Source: Chondrus crispus (lineage: Eukaryota; Rhodophyta; Florideophyceae; Gigartinales; Gigartinaceae). Taken from it: DNA of 64,000 nucleotides. A program made the position numbers and the translations under genes. Of the stretch, positions 32,264-42,306 are shown in pieces; positions within the stretch are counted from its first letter, which is position 1, and every line of letters starts with the position of its first letter. The notes beneath the pieces are model-generated. The model saw only the letters and a list, made by a program, of their open reading frames with translations, made no database searches and was not told the origin of the DNA. The DNA lies in contig NW_005179144.1 in assembly GCF_000350225.1 (NCBI RefSeq), positions 1-64,000 on the forward strand, written 5' to 3'.

Positions 32264-32689
32264 TTAGTAGTGCGTTTCTGGAGTAACTGGCTCTAGCATT
32301 TCATCCAATTCTTCGTCATCTATATCATCCATCTCCATGCTCTGATCACTGTCTTCGTCACATACTCCTACATCTTCTCCATAAATTTCTTCGTAGAAGC
32401 CAAGCATCGTATTGATCTCACCACTGCCAAAAGTGTGCAGTGCAGTCGCCATCCAAATGATTTCGTTGTACTCTCCGTTTTGTCGAAATGAGACGTCAAT
32501 TTCCGCAAGTACCAATTCTGGCATTTCAAAGCAGTTGTACATGTCGGTCACGCGGCGAAGGTAGTTAAAAGCGTCCCTCGCTTCCGCAGAGAACACCTCG
32601 TTTATCGGCCGAAGATCATCTTGAATGGCCTCTTCCAAAACGGGCGTGGAGTGTCCACCGGCGGGATGCGCCGCCAGAAGAAGGTTCAT
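32264..32689 (-). CDS. Small acidic protein, multi-copy family
   Basis: 141 aa from MNLLLAAHPAGG. A hydrophobic helical N-terminal half is followed by a strongly acidic tail (CDEDSDQSMEMDDIDDEELDEM). No known domain. I choose the ATG at 32689 because homology with the fragment at 49918 begins there; the open frame upstream (to 32728) lies in the CTTCTATACTTCT repeat. Part of the gene (codons 1-40) recurs at 49918-50036. Its last codons plus 3' flank recur at 49640-49715 behind a different coding region. This pattern suggests a mobile or frequently recombined gene family. Role unknown; an acidic tail often mediates contact with histones or basic proteins, but that is a guess. Confidence 0.5.
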   Translation of the reverse strand: MNLLLAAHPAGGHSTPVLEEAIQDDLRPINEVFSAEARDAFNYLRRVTDMYNCFEMPELVLAEIDVSFRQNGEYNEIIWMATALHTFGSGEINTMLGFYEEIYGEDVGVCDEDSDQSMEMDDIDDEELDEMLEPVTPETHY

Positions 32690-32694
32690 GGCTG

Positions 32695-33590
32695 TCTTTT
32701 CGGCGGCTGACAACCAGCTGTACAACAATTTAACAAAAAACGGTACTCTAGGTCAGCGTTGCTAATGCCCAGGCATTTTTTATTTCTACTGCACCCCCCT
32801 TCCCCCCTCCGTACAGTACTCTACCGTGGTCGTACTTCCTTTTAAACTTCTATCCTTCTATACTTTCACACTTCTGAACTTCTCTGCTCTTAAAATTCTA
32901 TTCTTCCATACTTCCTTGTTCTAAACTTCTATACTACTATCCCGCTCTGCTTTTAAACTTCTGCTTCTATACTTCTATACCGCTCTGCTTTTAAACTTCT
33001 ATACTTCCATGATTCTCTGCATTCAAACGCCTCTGCCTCTGTGCTTCTATACATCTCTGCTTTTAAACTTCTCTGCTTTTCTGTGTCGAAACTTCTAAGC
33101 TTTTAAACTTCTATACTTCCATGATTCTCTGCATTCAAACGCCTCTGCCTCTGTGCTTCTATACATCTCTGCTTTTAAACTTCTCTGCTTTTCTGTGTCG
33201 AAACTTCTCTGCTTCTAAACTTCTATACTTCCATAATTCTCTGCATTCAAACGCCTCTGCCTCTGTGCTTCTATACTTCTCTGCTTTTAAACTTCTCTGC
33301 TTTTCTGTGTCGAAACTTCTCTGCTTCTAAACTTCTATACTTCCATTCTTCTAAACTTCCATACTTCTCTGCTTTTAAACTTCTCTGCTTCTATACTTCT
33401 ACACTTTTCTGCTTTCAAACTTCTCTGCTTCCTTGCTTCTAAACTTCTATACTTTTATACTTTTTATTCTTCTATACTGTCATACTCTTATACTTCTAAA
33501 CTTCCATTCTTCTATACTTCTCTGCTTTCGTACTTCTATACTGCTCTGCTTTTAAACTTGTATACTTCTTAGTTATGGGATTCGCGGGAT
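32695..33590. repeat. Pyrimidine-rich direct repeat, left copy
   Basis: Begins TTTTCGGCGGCTGACAACCAG, includes TTTAACAAAAAACGGTACTC, and continues as a degenerate CTTCTATACTTCT / CTTTTAAACTTCTCTG array. It ends at TTATGGGATTCGCGGGATTCG. The same order is found at 36705-37500, so the two copies flank the RNB gene. The left copy is longer by extra array units. Confidence 0.85.
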
Positions 33591-33670
33591 TCGCGGGATT
33601 CGCCCTAATCCCTGCTAATCCCACGATGGGCTAATCCCACTTTTCTGCTAATCGCATTTGTTTGAAATTA
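33571..33670. repeat. GGGATTCG / CTAATCCC inverted short array
   Basis: GGGATTCGC repeated three times, immediately followed by complementary-type CTAATCCC words (33605-33640). This is a head-to-head arrangement of the same degenerate short repeat seen at 37490-37640, 47275-47400, 50835-50960 and 62215-62325. Confidence 0.6.
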
Positions 33671-34008
33671 CATTAATTTAAAAGTTGCAATTCCATTTGC
33701 ACTAATGTTTTCCAAATGTTTCTTTTTATAAAAATGGGGCTTGGGGTGAATTAGTATTACTTTTACGTAACAGGACTATTGCTGCTAATTGTAATATTCT
33801 TTAGTACTTGGTGATGTGCTAATTGCTTTTTCCATTCCCATAGTACATCATCGTAATTCGTAATGTCGTTTGGGTATAGGGCATATGCCTTACTCTATAT
33901 TATAAAAGGGAATATCTCCTAATTATCTGTGAAAACCTGGTTCTACCCTGTGCGTATATTACTTTTCCACTTCTGCCCAAAGACTGGGCCTCGGCTTGCA
34001 TCGCGTGG
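33671..34008. other. AT-rich spacer downstream of RNB gene
   Basis: No gene seen. It contains CTATATTATAAAAGGGAATATC at about 33893-33914, shared with the insertion at 11532-11751, which may mark one end of a small repeat. Confidence 0.4.
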
Positions 34009-35631
34009 TTATCCGGTAACATCCATTGCCATTTGTGTAGCAAATGCATCATGACGCATACTGTCTGGGCAAATCCAGGACAACGACAGATTCAGTTTCG
34101 ATCCTGCTGCGATTCCACACGGAAGCATCACGAAAATGCGAATTCCACTGCTATCTAATTGCACGAGGCATTTCTGGAAGGAACGGCATCCAGATGCCTG
34201 CATATCGTTGATGCGCGTTGTGTCTGGATTCAAATCTGTTACGTCCGAGGGGTACCCCAACATCGTCCCCACTAGCGTCTTTTGAGTTTGGCCCTTCAGA
34301 AACTTGTGTGTATAATACTGCGTGATTCTGTCTTCCATCTGTATGCCACGGTGGTATTTGAGTGTGAAGTTGTTGTTCTCAATCTCCTCCATGATTTTCT
34401 CTCTTGTAAGATATCTGCGTGTTCGTCGCTGTGCATCCTTCCGTAGCTGTGCTTTCAGCTGTATGTGGTTGATCAGATCTGGCCCACGATGGACTGGAGA
34501 GGTAATCAAGGCACAGGCTTCTTCATCCTGGACGTGGTGAGGGAGGATCTCTGCACAGAACACAAAACTTGGAACACTATTCACGTCATCGGGTGCCATT
34601 TGGTTCAAAAAGCACATGGGCACGCCTCTGTCTTCGGCGTGCCTAGGGCAGGCGATGTTTGCCGCCTTTTCCATCGACGAAATCAGTACGGACGCCCTTT
34701 TGGTGCGCACCCGAGGCGACACAGATATCCCCATGTGTTCTTGTGCATCAACGTTCAACTCGTGATAGTCAACGTATTCTTCTTCTTCCACGGCCTGAGG
34801 AAATGTTTGGTTCACCAGGTTATAGATACGCTTCAAATCGTTCATCTCCTCTGATTGTATCTGCTCTTCAGCCTCCACGTACGACAGTATCTTCGGCTTT
34901 GAGATGCGAGATAAGCATATGTGATAATCCGAATCGTTGATCATGCCATTCGAAATTGGGAAGCGTACCGTGAGGGTGCAGCTTCCCCGCCACCCTGCCA
35001 GACTCGCCATTCTCGCAATAGCTTTTGGGAGCATCGTCATGTTTCCCGTTGGCAAGAAGTGCGTCCGCCCTCTCTCCATCGCTCCGCTCAGCAGAAGACT
35101 GTTCAGGTCATGACCGATGTATCTCGTTACGTTTGATATATGCACAAACACATAATCTTGTTCACAATCTGCGTGCCTCCTGCCTACGCTTTCTCCCTCC
35201 CTTTCAAATTTCCCAATCGATACGGCGACGTTTCTGTCGTTTCTGTCCGCATGGTGGATAGAGTACGCCATGTGGTGACTGAATGTATGTCGCCATTCCG
35301 CGTCTTCGTCTGCTCTCCCATCCTCTTCAAAAAACATGGTTTCGGCGTACTCGACTTGTTGCGTACTGGCTTCACTTTCTAGGCACAACGCCCCCGCCAT
35401 GAGTACTTTTTCGTCAAACGTATCCCGGATCCCCAGCTCCTTGCAAATGCTTGCGGCAAACTGCCGAGTTATATCCAAGTTCATCAAAGACATACTCAGC
35501 CTCTTGCGATCTACCTCCTGAAAACGTTTCGTTGCTTCCAAGGTACTCAACAAATCTGAATCGTATGTTATCATGCCGCGGGCATCATGCGGGCTGAAGC
35601 TGCAGTTCTGGAGGCATGTGATGGTCTCCAT
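34009..35631 (-). CDS. RNB-domain (RNase II-like) protein, main part
   Basis: 540 codons resembling the RNB catalytic domain of RNase II/R exoribonucleases: VFVHISNVTRYIG, HFLPTGNMTMLPKA and SPVHRGPDLINHIQL match the family's VHIADVSHFV, YLPxxxxPMLP and SPIRRYPDLxxHRQL blocks in order. A C-terminal segment (IRIFVMLPCGIAAGSKLNLSLSW) is in the place of the usual S1-like barrel. The aspartate cluster that binds Mg (family DxxDDA) appears as NDRNVAVS, so catalytic Asp residues are missing. It may be a non-catalytic RNA-binding relative, as known for some fungal and animal family members, or decayed. It is in the same frame as the ORF at 35653-36297, separated by one TAG and seven codons, so the two are probably one gene. 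Confidence 0.65.
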   Translation of the reverse strand: METITCLQNCSFSPHDARGMITYDSDLLSTLEATKRFQEVDRKRLSMSLMNLDITRQFAASICKELGIRDTFDEKVLMAGALCLESEASTQQVEYAETMFFEEDGRADEDAEWRHTFSHHMAYSIHHADRNDRNVAVSIGKFEREGESVGRRHADCEQDYVFVHISNVTRYIGHDLNSLLLSGAMERGRTHFLPTGNMTMLPKAIARMASLAGWRGSCTLTVRFPISNGMINDSDYHICLSRISKPKILSYVEAEEQIQSEEMNDLKRIYNLVNQTFPQAVEEEEYVDYHELNVDAQEHMGISVSPRVRTKRASVLISSMEKAANIACPRHAEDRGVPMCFLNQMAPDDVNSVPSFVFCAEILPHHVQDEEACALITSPVHRGPDLINHIQLKAQLRKDAQRRTRRYLTREKIMEEIENNNFTLKYHRGIQMEDRITQYYTHKFLKGQTQKTLVGTMLGYPSDVTDLNPDTTRINDMQASGCRSFQKCLVQLDSSGIRIFVMLPCGIAAGSKLNLSLSWICPDSMRHDAFATQMAMDVTG

Positions 35632-35652
35632 ATACGTGTCATACGCTACATT

Positions 35653-36297
35653 CTAACTGAATATCTCTATATCCCCATAGTATACCGATTGCGCCAAGAT
35701 ATACCACGCCACAGCCGGGTGCGTAGGGGTAGTGGCGCTGTCTGCATTCAACGCCTCGTTAGCCTTGTAAAACATTTCATACGGGTTCAGATACGGATTT
35801 GGATCGACTTGGGTCACTCTGGCGTCGCAGTTCAGCACTATAGCAGCGGCAAAGAGGACGGATGGCGCAGTGGCTCTTCCTGAGAACAGACGTGACGCCA
35901 CGCGCTTCAACGTCACAGCTCCATCCTCCATGAATGTATGATTTGATATGCGCACACCGCTTGCTAGACACAATCCATTCTTTTCAATTCCTTCAATAGT
36001 CCTTTCCTGCACTCCAAGCTTACTTCTTCCCTTTCTCCAGATTACGTGTAAAATTTTGATTTGCTCAAGGCTAGCTCTAGTCCCGAACCATCCCTTCACT
36101 TCAAGTATATCGTTCCCATCTTCAGTCGAACACCAAACTTGTCCAACTCTGGCATACCTCCCTTGCACACCTAGTGACATCTGTACTTCGGGGATTGCTG
36201 TAAATAACACAATATCTCCGACATTAAGACGTGATGAAGGCATTCTCTCACAGATATATCGTCCTTCTATACAAAAACAACGAGTAAACGTGCGCAA
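35653..36297 (-). CDS. N-terminal part of RNB-domain protein
   Basis: 214 codons in the same minus-strand frame as the RNB part, ending in TAG seven codons before its first Met. It contains a small beta-rich segment (LNVGDIVLFTAIPEV...GRYARVGQVWCS) that could be a cold-shock/OB-like fold, as found N-terminal to RNB domains. A helical segment ends SATTPTHPAVAWYILAQ. Together they give about 760 residues, normal for RNase II-like proteins. Either the TAG is a recent nonsense change, or it is read through, or it is a sequencing error. The upstream sequence is CT-rich with no clear TATA box. Confidence 0.55.
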   Translation of the reverse strand: MRTFTRCFCIEGRYICERMPSSRLNVGDIVLFTAIPEVQMSLGVQGRYARVGQVWCSTEDGNDILEVKGWFGTRASLEQIKILHVIWRKGRSKLGVQERTIEGIEKNGLCLASGVRISNHTFMEDGAVTLKRVASRLFSGRATAPSVLFAAAIVLNCDARVTQVDPNPYLNPYEMFYKANEALNADSATTPTHPAVAWYILAQSVYYGDIEIFS

Positions 36298-36704
36298 GTG
36301 GTAGCTCTCTCTCTCTGTCTCTCAATCTCTCTCTCCACCTCAGAATCGTTTCCTCATGTAAGTTCTACTAAGCTCTACTTATGAAGAAATCAAAAGAAGC
36401 TATCCTACTCCAAGTCAATGACGCGCCCATCTAAAACTTGTGCCGTATGGAATGCGGTTCATCGCTCAAACGCCAAAACCGCCCAATGAAGAAAATTGCA
36501 CACATTGAAAATACGCAACTGCTCCTATCGTCATGCTCCTATTGTAATGTTTTCCCCAAACGTAGTAACAACCGCCTTTTCCCATTGCTCTTTAAAATAT
36601 CTTCCTCTTTCAGGCAACATGTCATTCATGTCTCTTACAACAATTTAACAAATTGTTATTTTAAGCATCATCCTCTCTCAGGCAACATGCCATTCATAGC
36701 TTTT

Positions 36705-37489
36705 ACCTTCTTTTCGGCGGCTGGCAACCAGCTGTACAACAATTTAACAAAAAACGGTACTCTAGGTCAGCGTTGCTAATGCCCAGGCATTTTTTATTTC
36801 TACTGCGCCCCCCTCCCCCCTCCGTACAGTACTATACCGTGGTCGTACTTCCTTTTAAACTTCTATCCTTCTATACTTTCACACTTCTGAACTTCTCTGC
36901 TCTTAAAATTCTATTCTTCCATACTTCCCTGTTCTAAACTTCTATACTACTATCCCGCTCTGCTTTTAAACTTCTGCTTCTATACTTCTATACCGCTCTG
37001 CTTTTAAACTTCTATACTTCCATGATTCTCTGCATTCAAACGCCTCTGCCTCTGTGCTTCTATACATCTCTGCTTTTAAACTTCTCTGCTTTTCTGTGTC
37101 GAAACTTCTAAGCTTTTAAACTTCTATACTTCCATGATTCTCTGCATTCAAACGCCTCTGCCTCTGTGCTTCTATACATCTCTGCTTTTAAACTTCTCTG
37201 CTTTTCTGTGTCGAAACTTCTCTGCTTCTAAACTTCTATACTTCCATTCTTCTAAACTTCCATACTTCTCTGCTTTTAAACTTCTCTGCTTCTATACTTC
37301 TACACTTTTCTGCTTTCAAACTTCTCTGCTTCTCTGCTTCTAAACTTCTATACTTTTATACTTCTTATTCTTCTATACTGTCATACTCTTATACTTCTAA
37401 ACTTCCATTCTTCTATACTTCTCTGCTTTCGTACTTCTATACTGCTCTACTTTTAAACTTGTATACTTCTTAGTTATGGGATTCGCGGG
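36705..37489. repeat. Pyrimidine-rich direct repeat, right copy
   Basis: Same sequence and orientation as 32695-33590, shorter by several array units. The copies are about 4.0 kb apart and bracket the RNB gene, consistent with a tandem duplication followed by loss, or with insertion by recombination between arrays. Confidence 0.85.
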
Positions 37490-37645
37490 ATTCGCGGGAT
37501 TCGCAGGATTTGGGGATTTAGGGGATTAGGGGATTAGCAAGATTAAGGGATTAGCAGGATTAGGGGATTAGCGGGGAGTAAGGGATTAGAAGGATTTGGA
37601 GATTAGCGGGATTAAGAGATTTGCGAGATGAAGGAATTAAGGTAT
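37490..37645. repeat. Degenerate GGGGATTAG array
   Basis: Words such as GGGATTCGC, GGGGATTAG, GGATTAGCAG and GGATTAAG follow one another for about 150 bp, without an exact period. The same short-repeat type occurs at four other sites here. Confidence 0.7.
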
Positions 37646-37781
37646 TAAGGGGATTAGGTCGTGATTTTGATCGTGGGGAAGGGTTGCGTGCATCGCCGAT
37701 GCGGGAATAGTTTTCACCGCGGTGGTGGTAGTCTTTTTAGTTTGCATCACACAGATAGCTCGCTTTCTACACCTCTCAATC

Positions 37782-38357
37782 ATGCACAAAGCGACGATCG
37801 TGAACCGTCTAATTCCGGATGTAATCCCCTCTCCACCCTCCTCTCTCGAAGATCCATCTTCTCCCGTTTCTCCCTCTTCTAGGATGAATTTTGCGTTGTC
37901 ACAGCTCTCGGACACTCCAAGTGTCACCCCGCCTTCATCCCCGGAGATCGACTTTTGCCCGCCACCCATCCTTATTTGCTCTGCCGAAGTACGCGCCGCC
38001 TTTCTATCGCTGCATTCGGACCACGCCGCCTCCTACTGCGAAGACCACGGCACGCACCCCATCCCAACGCTGCTGCACCCGGCTCTGCAGCCGGCACAGG
38101 AGAGCAGCGCAGTCTCCACCCGCACTCGCAGCTCGACCTCGCCCTCGGGCAAATCGCCGGCGCCTCTAGGCCCGTCGTCTCGGCCTATCGTGACGTGCTC
38201 CCCGACTCCGTCCGGCAGGGATACACTCCCCGCTTCTCGTCTCCGTGCCCAAACCCCTGAAGCACTACCTCCAAGTCTTGCCCGCGCAAGGACGCCTCCG
38301 CGCCGTTGTTCTCGTCTCGCACGTTTACACTCTGGCAGTCGAAGTCTGCACAAATGA
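37782..38357 (+). CDS. Possible Ser/Pro-rich protein
   Basis: ATG-started frame of 191 codons. The first 90 residues look protein-like (VNRLIPDVIPSPPSS, CPPPILICSAEVRAAFLSLHSDH); the rest is Ser/Pro/Arg-rich. No domain recognised. It lies 270 bp before a tyrosine-recombinase fragment on the same strand and might be a leftover N-terminal part of that element, but nothing connects the frames. Weak call. Confidence 0.3.
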   Translation: MHKATIVNRLIPDVIPSPPSSLEDPSSPVSPSSRMNFALSQLSDTPSVTPPSSPEIDFCPPPILICSAEVRAAFLSLHSDHAASYCEDHGTHPIPTLLHPALQPAQESSAVSTRTRSSTSPSGKSPAPLGPSSRPIVTCSPTPSGRDTLPASRLRAQTPEALPPSLARARTPPRRCSRLARLHSGSRSLHK

Positions 38358-38631
38358 ACGAAAGGTCACTCCCCAAGCACATGAAAGCGAGTAGTAGTAG
38401 TGCGATTCAAGTAGCAAAAGTTAGCCCGACATGAGTGAAGTCAGTCCCACGAGGTGAAAATAAAAGCCAGCAATCGCGGGCAATGAATGTTCTCTAAACT
38501 ACCATGTTTTAGAGCACGCGTCCAAGGAGTCTCATGCGTGTAATACTCGCGCTCTGGTTCAGAAAGCCGCACCACTCAGCATATGCTCTGCTCAAAGGAC
38601 CATTTCCTAAGTTTGTCTGTAAAATATCGCG

Positions 38632-39177
38632 TTGTTGTTTCCCTTTGCTCACAAACTCGCTGGACGTAAAACAACCCCCGAGACTGACTTTCCGAACGTC
38701 CTTGTACACAAGTCAGCCTTCAAGTTTGTGAAATTTCATCAACAAGTCACGAGGAAAATCATAATCCAAAGAACGGAGGTCGAGGAAGGTGAGGATCCGT
38801 CGAAGCCTCTGCTGATGCACACGGAAAATGGTGATTTCCTCAGCACGGCACAGGTCACACGGATCCTCAAGAACTTTTTGAAGTGCCATTTCCCGGATCT
38901 CAACCACATCACCATGATGTCCCTAAGGAGCAGTTATGGGACGATGATGATGGCGGCGTACCGGGACAAGAGGCTCTTCAGAGATCTTGACGAGGACGCC
39001 TTTCTGCGGCTTCTTGGGAAAGTCATGAATACCTCTGTAGAGCAACTCATGACCACCTACATTGGAGTTGACCGCAGTGAATTTGAGGATTCTGCGAGGG
39101 AACTCAACAAAGTGCTGAACCTGAATGCTGACAATGATGAAAGCGGGAGCATGATGTGTGCCGACTTTCTGGGTTGA
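38632..39177 (+). pseudogene. Tyrosine-recombinase C-terminal fragment
   Basis: The frame lacks a good start (first ATG is at MHTENG) and looks like the C-terminal end of a tyrosine recombinase: LMHTENGDFLSTAQVTRILK, then MMSLRSSYGTMMMA in the place of the HxLRHTFAT box, then LLGKVMNTSVEQLMTTYIG, equivalent to the LGHxxxxxTxxYxH box with a candidate nucleophile Tyr. The box-II His and the LGH His are replaced, as often seen in eukaryotic Crypton- or DIRS-type recombinases or in decay. It parallels the recombinase-like part of the OrsD-helicase protein (NNGQRFSPARVTKVI). The N-terminal part of the recombinase is not seen. Confidence 0.55.
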
Positions 39178-40000
39178 GTCCTTCAAATTTCCTTGTGTCT
39201 TCGGAGAGATGAAAGAGTTCTAGTAGGCCTAGGGTAACTTGCATTCTACAGTTCGTTTCGCAAATAAAAACTTTCCAGACGTCTTTCTAACCTGCGTCCC
39301 TGCTTTTGACTTTTTGACTCACTTTTGACTCTTTCAACTCTTTGACTCCTTGACGCTTGCCTCTTCACTCTTAATTCTGATTCTGACTGTCCGAAAATCC
39401 ATGAACTGTAGTTGGCTATACGCCGCCCTCATTGCGCCGTTGTTTTGTTTTGTTTACTGCAAAACCCTGGCGAATGGAGGCCAGTCGCCCGGTGTGACGC
39501 GAAGCCGTAGTTTAGTCTGATGTGATCAGAGCAAGGATGGCAGCGGCGCGGAGTCGGAAGCTGTAGAAACAGGCACACTGTATCTCATCGCACAATGGAA
39601 GAAAATCGAGAAAGGGGTGTGATCGTGGACTGGGGAAGGATGAGAGTGGGGAAGTTGGTTGAGCATGGTGACATGGCAATGGCGCCGTAAAGAGGGATGC
39701 AGAGACTTTAGCAGCAAGCAAAATTGATCGCCCGCGGTGCGGGCTGGTGATGGGGACACAAGGGAATGGGCGGAAGGTGTAATGATGTCCTTCAAAACGG
39801 CAAAGGAGGGCTCTGCATAGGCCCGTTTTGGGGACGGCCGGAGCCTCCGTTTCGGCGTGGGCGTTCGCAGCGGCCGGTGGTTTTGTCTAGAAAAGGAGAA
39901 CAGGTTCGAATACTTTCAGGGTTGCGCGACGCAGTCCTTGCTGTATAAATTTTGCATCGTGATCAAAGGCAATGCTTACGCGTATTTGAACCGGTTGCAT
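39178..40000. other. Intergenic, no supported gene
   Basis: Contains a run of TTTTGACTC-like words (39305-39365) and a GC-rich stretch near 39830-39900. A GGTTCGAATA word at about 39903 resembles a tRNA B box, but no cloverleaf can be formed around it. Nothing else supported. Confidence 0.4.
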
Positions 40001-40002
40001 CC

Positions 40003-40225
40003 AGTGATCAGTAGCAACTGATCGCAGACTGGCCAGCGGTGTCGTACAACACCGTCCTTGCCGTGAAAATGTGCAAAATTTGAGATGTGGGAGCTGTGAT
40101 CAGTGGCCACTGATCACAGCCCGGCGAGGGGTGTCGTCCCACACTGTCCTTGCTGTAAAAAAGTGCAAATTTTGAGATTTGGGAGCCGGGCCGGCGAGGG
40201 GTGGCGTCCGATACCGTTTTTGCTG
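40003..40225. repeat. GATC-palindrome modules, diverged
   Basis: About three successive modules with CTGATCAC/GTGATCAGTGGCCACTG palindromes and GTGTCGT(A/C)(C/A) words, each followed by CCTTGCTGTAAAA. More diverged than the other arrays. It lies just upstream of the Uma2 gene's leader. Confidence 0.65.
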
Positions 40226-40400
40226 AAAAATAGTGGCAAGCCTGTCTTCGCCATTCGTATAGAGCATAACGTTTGCGGTGGACCCTACATTCTTCTTTAA
40301 CATTTTTTAAGATCTCCAGGTTTCGGGATAAACTGGCTATGTCAGTCGTCCTGGTGATCATCCAAGTTGCCTGGCGTCTTCCAGCTTTCAAGAACCATTC

Positions 40401-40407
40401 TATATAA
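40401..40407 (+). promoter_or_regulatory. TATA box for Uma2-like gene
   Basis: TATATAA 42 bp before the ATG at 40449, giving a predicted leader of only about 15-20 bases. Confidence 0.6.
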
Positions 40408-40448
40408 CCCCTAAAGCCCGTGTCGACCGCACGGTACGTCGGCACTGC

Positions 40449-41621
40449 ATGGACATGGCCTCAACCATAACGAAGGACAACAATAGCGCCCCGTCTGCAA
40501 TCGTCGACGAACTTGTTGCCGATTTTCCAGGTCCTGCACAAGTGGCAAAACCACCAGGTCATTCGGTCCACATCGACGAAGAACCCAGGGCCCTTCATCT
40601 TACCCCCTGCACGTTTACGCGGTACGCCGAACTTCCGCAAGGTGACCGTGAGAAATACGACCTCGTCGACGGCCTGCTTGTCTTCTCACCAAGGATGGGC
40701 GATAACTTGCACGAACGCATAGTGTCCTACATTATCAGCAAAGCTCAAGTTCTTCACGCCACTAAGAAAGCGTACATAACCATTTATGGACGCGGAAAAG
40801 TGTACATACCGAGTCGCAGGAGGGCTCTGGAGGCTCAGTTCGGTGAGGTGTTCGATGACTCCGGCTCACCTACGTCCTCGCAAGGTGGGTCTAGTTCCTC
40901 CGGAAAATCGGACACGGTACGCGAGCCGGACGTCTCCATCGGCAAATATCGTGACGATAGAGCTATGGAGTCCACAGCAGGCGAAGAATCAAAGACAATC
41001 AGGTTTGGAAAAAACGTTGATCCCCCCGTACTCGTGTTTGAGGTCACGAGTCCCTCCACTCGCAGTGTCGACCTCGACAGTAAGTGGAGAGCGTACCGCC
41101 GAGCCGACATCGAAGAATACGTTATTGTCGACCGTGGTGGAGTTGGTGGAAAAGATGCTTGCGTCATTGTGGGTAAACTTCATGGCCAAAGCGACAAGAA
41201 CGGAGACCGACAAGCGTCTGGCGATCCTACTATAACCACTCGCGCCAGTGGCAGTTCGCTGATGTACCACAGAAAGATCTATCGGGGAAATGAGTCCGTC
41301 ATATGCCGTATCTTCCGCCGTGAAGACAAGATAACGGTGAAAGAGTTGCTCAATCCTCCGAGTGGGACTAAGGTGATTGAGTACGAGCTGCTCAAAATCA
41401 CGAAAGAAAGGGATGAAGCTCTGGCGTCCGTAGACAGATTGGAAAACGAAAAGATGCAGAATAAGCGCGGCCGAAACGACAGAAGTCCGGATAAAACAGG
41501 GGCAAGCCAAAGCATGGACAAAAATGACTCGTCCAGCAGCAGCCCGAACAAGAAGAAAAGCAAGAAGAAAGACCTCTGCGGACAAGGCTCGAAGAAGGGT
41601 GGGGGAGGGTCGGCGAAGTAG
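40449..41621 (+). CDS. Uma2-family PD-(D/E)XK endonuclease-like protein
   Basis: 390 aa. Residues about 50-240 match the Uma2 (DUF820) restriction-endonuclease-like fold, common in cyanobacteria: FTRYAELPQGDREKYDLVDG near the N-terminus, REPDVSIGKY (D161), then VFEVTSPSTR (E198), D...K212 and YRRADIEEYVIVDRGG. D161, E198 and K212 make a plausible intact PD-(D/E)XK site, so DNA cleavage is the likely activity. A Ser/Gly-rich loop (about 138-155) interrupts the domain. A charged C-terminal tail with KKKSKKKD is a probable nuclear signal, not typical of bacterial members and a sign of adaptation to a eukaryotic nucleus. TATA box upstream, no introns. Probably acquired by transfer from bacteria or an endosymbiont; it now lies among the same repeats as the methyltransferase and oxygenase genes. 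Confidence 0.8.
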   Translation: MDMASTITKDNNSAPSAIVDELVADFPGPAQVAKPPGHSVHIDEEPRALHLTPCTFTRYAELPQGDREKYDLVDGLLVFSPRMGDNLHERIVSYIISKAQVLHATKKAYITIYGRGKVYIPSRRRALEAQFGEVFDDSGSPTSSQGGSSSSGKSDTVREPDVSIGKYRDDRAMESTAGEESKTIRFGKNVDPPVLVFEVTSPSTRSVDLDSKWRAYRRADIEEYVIVDRGGVGGKDACVIVGKLHGQSDKNGDRQASGDPTITTRASGSSLMYHRKIYRGNESVICRIFRREDKITVKELLNPPSGTKVIEYELLKITKERDEALASVDRLENEKMQNKRGRNDRSPDKTGASQSMDKNDSSSSSPNKKKSKKKDLCGQGSKKGGGGSAK

Positions 41622-41805
41622 GCAAATAGGATAAGCAAGTATGCGGGTGAATAGGAAATGCGATTTGATCTTAGGAAAGTAGCAGGATGCGTAGGCCAAC
41701 TGAGACAAAAAAGTTGTCGTGACTCGAATGTACAAGTTAGCTTTTTGCCAAAACACGTGTTTTCCAACATAACGTTTGCAGTGGACCCTTCATTTCTCCC
41801 TCCTA

Positions 41806-42306
41806 GTTTATCTTCACAGCCATTACTAACGAAAAGTAGCCCGCATATCTGACACGCACACCCAAAAGCGTAACGTTTTCCTCTGCGCGCCGGAGGCAAC
41901 TCTCCTTCGCCGTGTGCAGAAGACATATTTGCGACGCGATAAAGCTCGGTTCTGGAAATACGCGTATCACGCGATGGTAGTGCCCACAGCCTTCCCCGAT
42001 CTCCCACCAGGTATATCTTCACATTACTACGATAGCGCTTCTTACCAATACCTCCTCCGCAACCACCTCCTTCGATTGCAAGGCGTGGAAAAACTAGACG
42101 GGTTGTGTGCGATGCGTCAGCCAAGGAAATCTCTGCAAATACAACAAGAACCTTGCCTTACGCTACCACACCGTCAAAGGGGTTGCGTCCTGTGGTCAGT
42201 GGCCACTGATCACAGGCTGGCAGGGGGTGTCGGACGACACCGTCATTGCTGTATAAAATTTGCAAAATTTGTTTGCAATTTTTTGAGGGTTGGGAGCTGT
42301 GATCAG
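41806..42306. repeat. 500-bp dispersed repeat, left copy
   Basis: Nearly identical to 50132-50638, same orientation, from GTTTATCTTCACAGCC through to the first palindrome module. It includes a conserved minus-strand open frame of about 105 codons (MADASHTTRLVFPRLAIEGG...), probably fortuitous. Confidence 0.85.

Noticed and set aside
39880-39935. tRNA-like GGTTCGAATA word
   Set aside because: No T-arm stem or acceptor pairing can be formed around it.
40449-41621. Bacterial contamination as source of the Uma2 and methyltransferase genes
   Set aside because: Both have eukaryotic TATA-type leaders and lysine-rich tails or linkers, and lie among repeats shared with the rest of the window.
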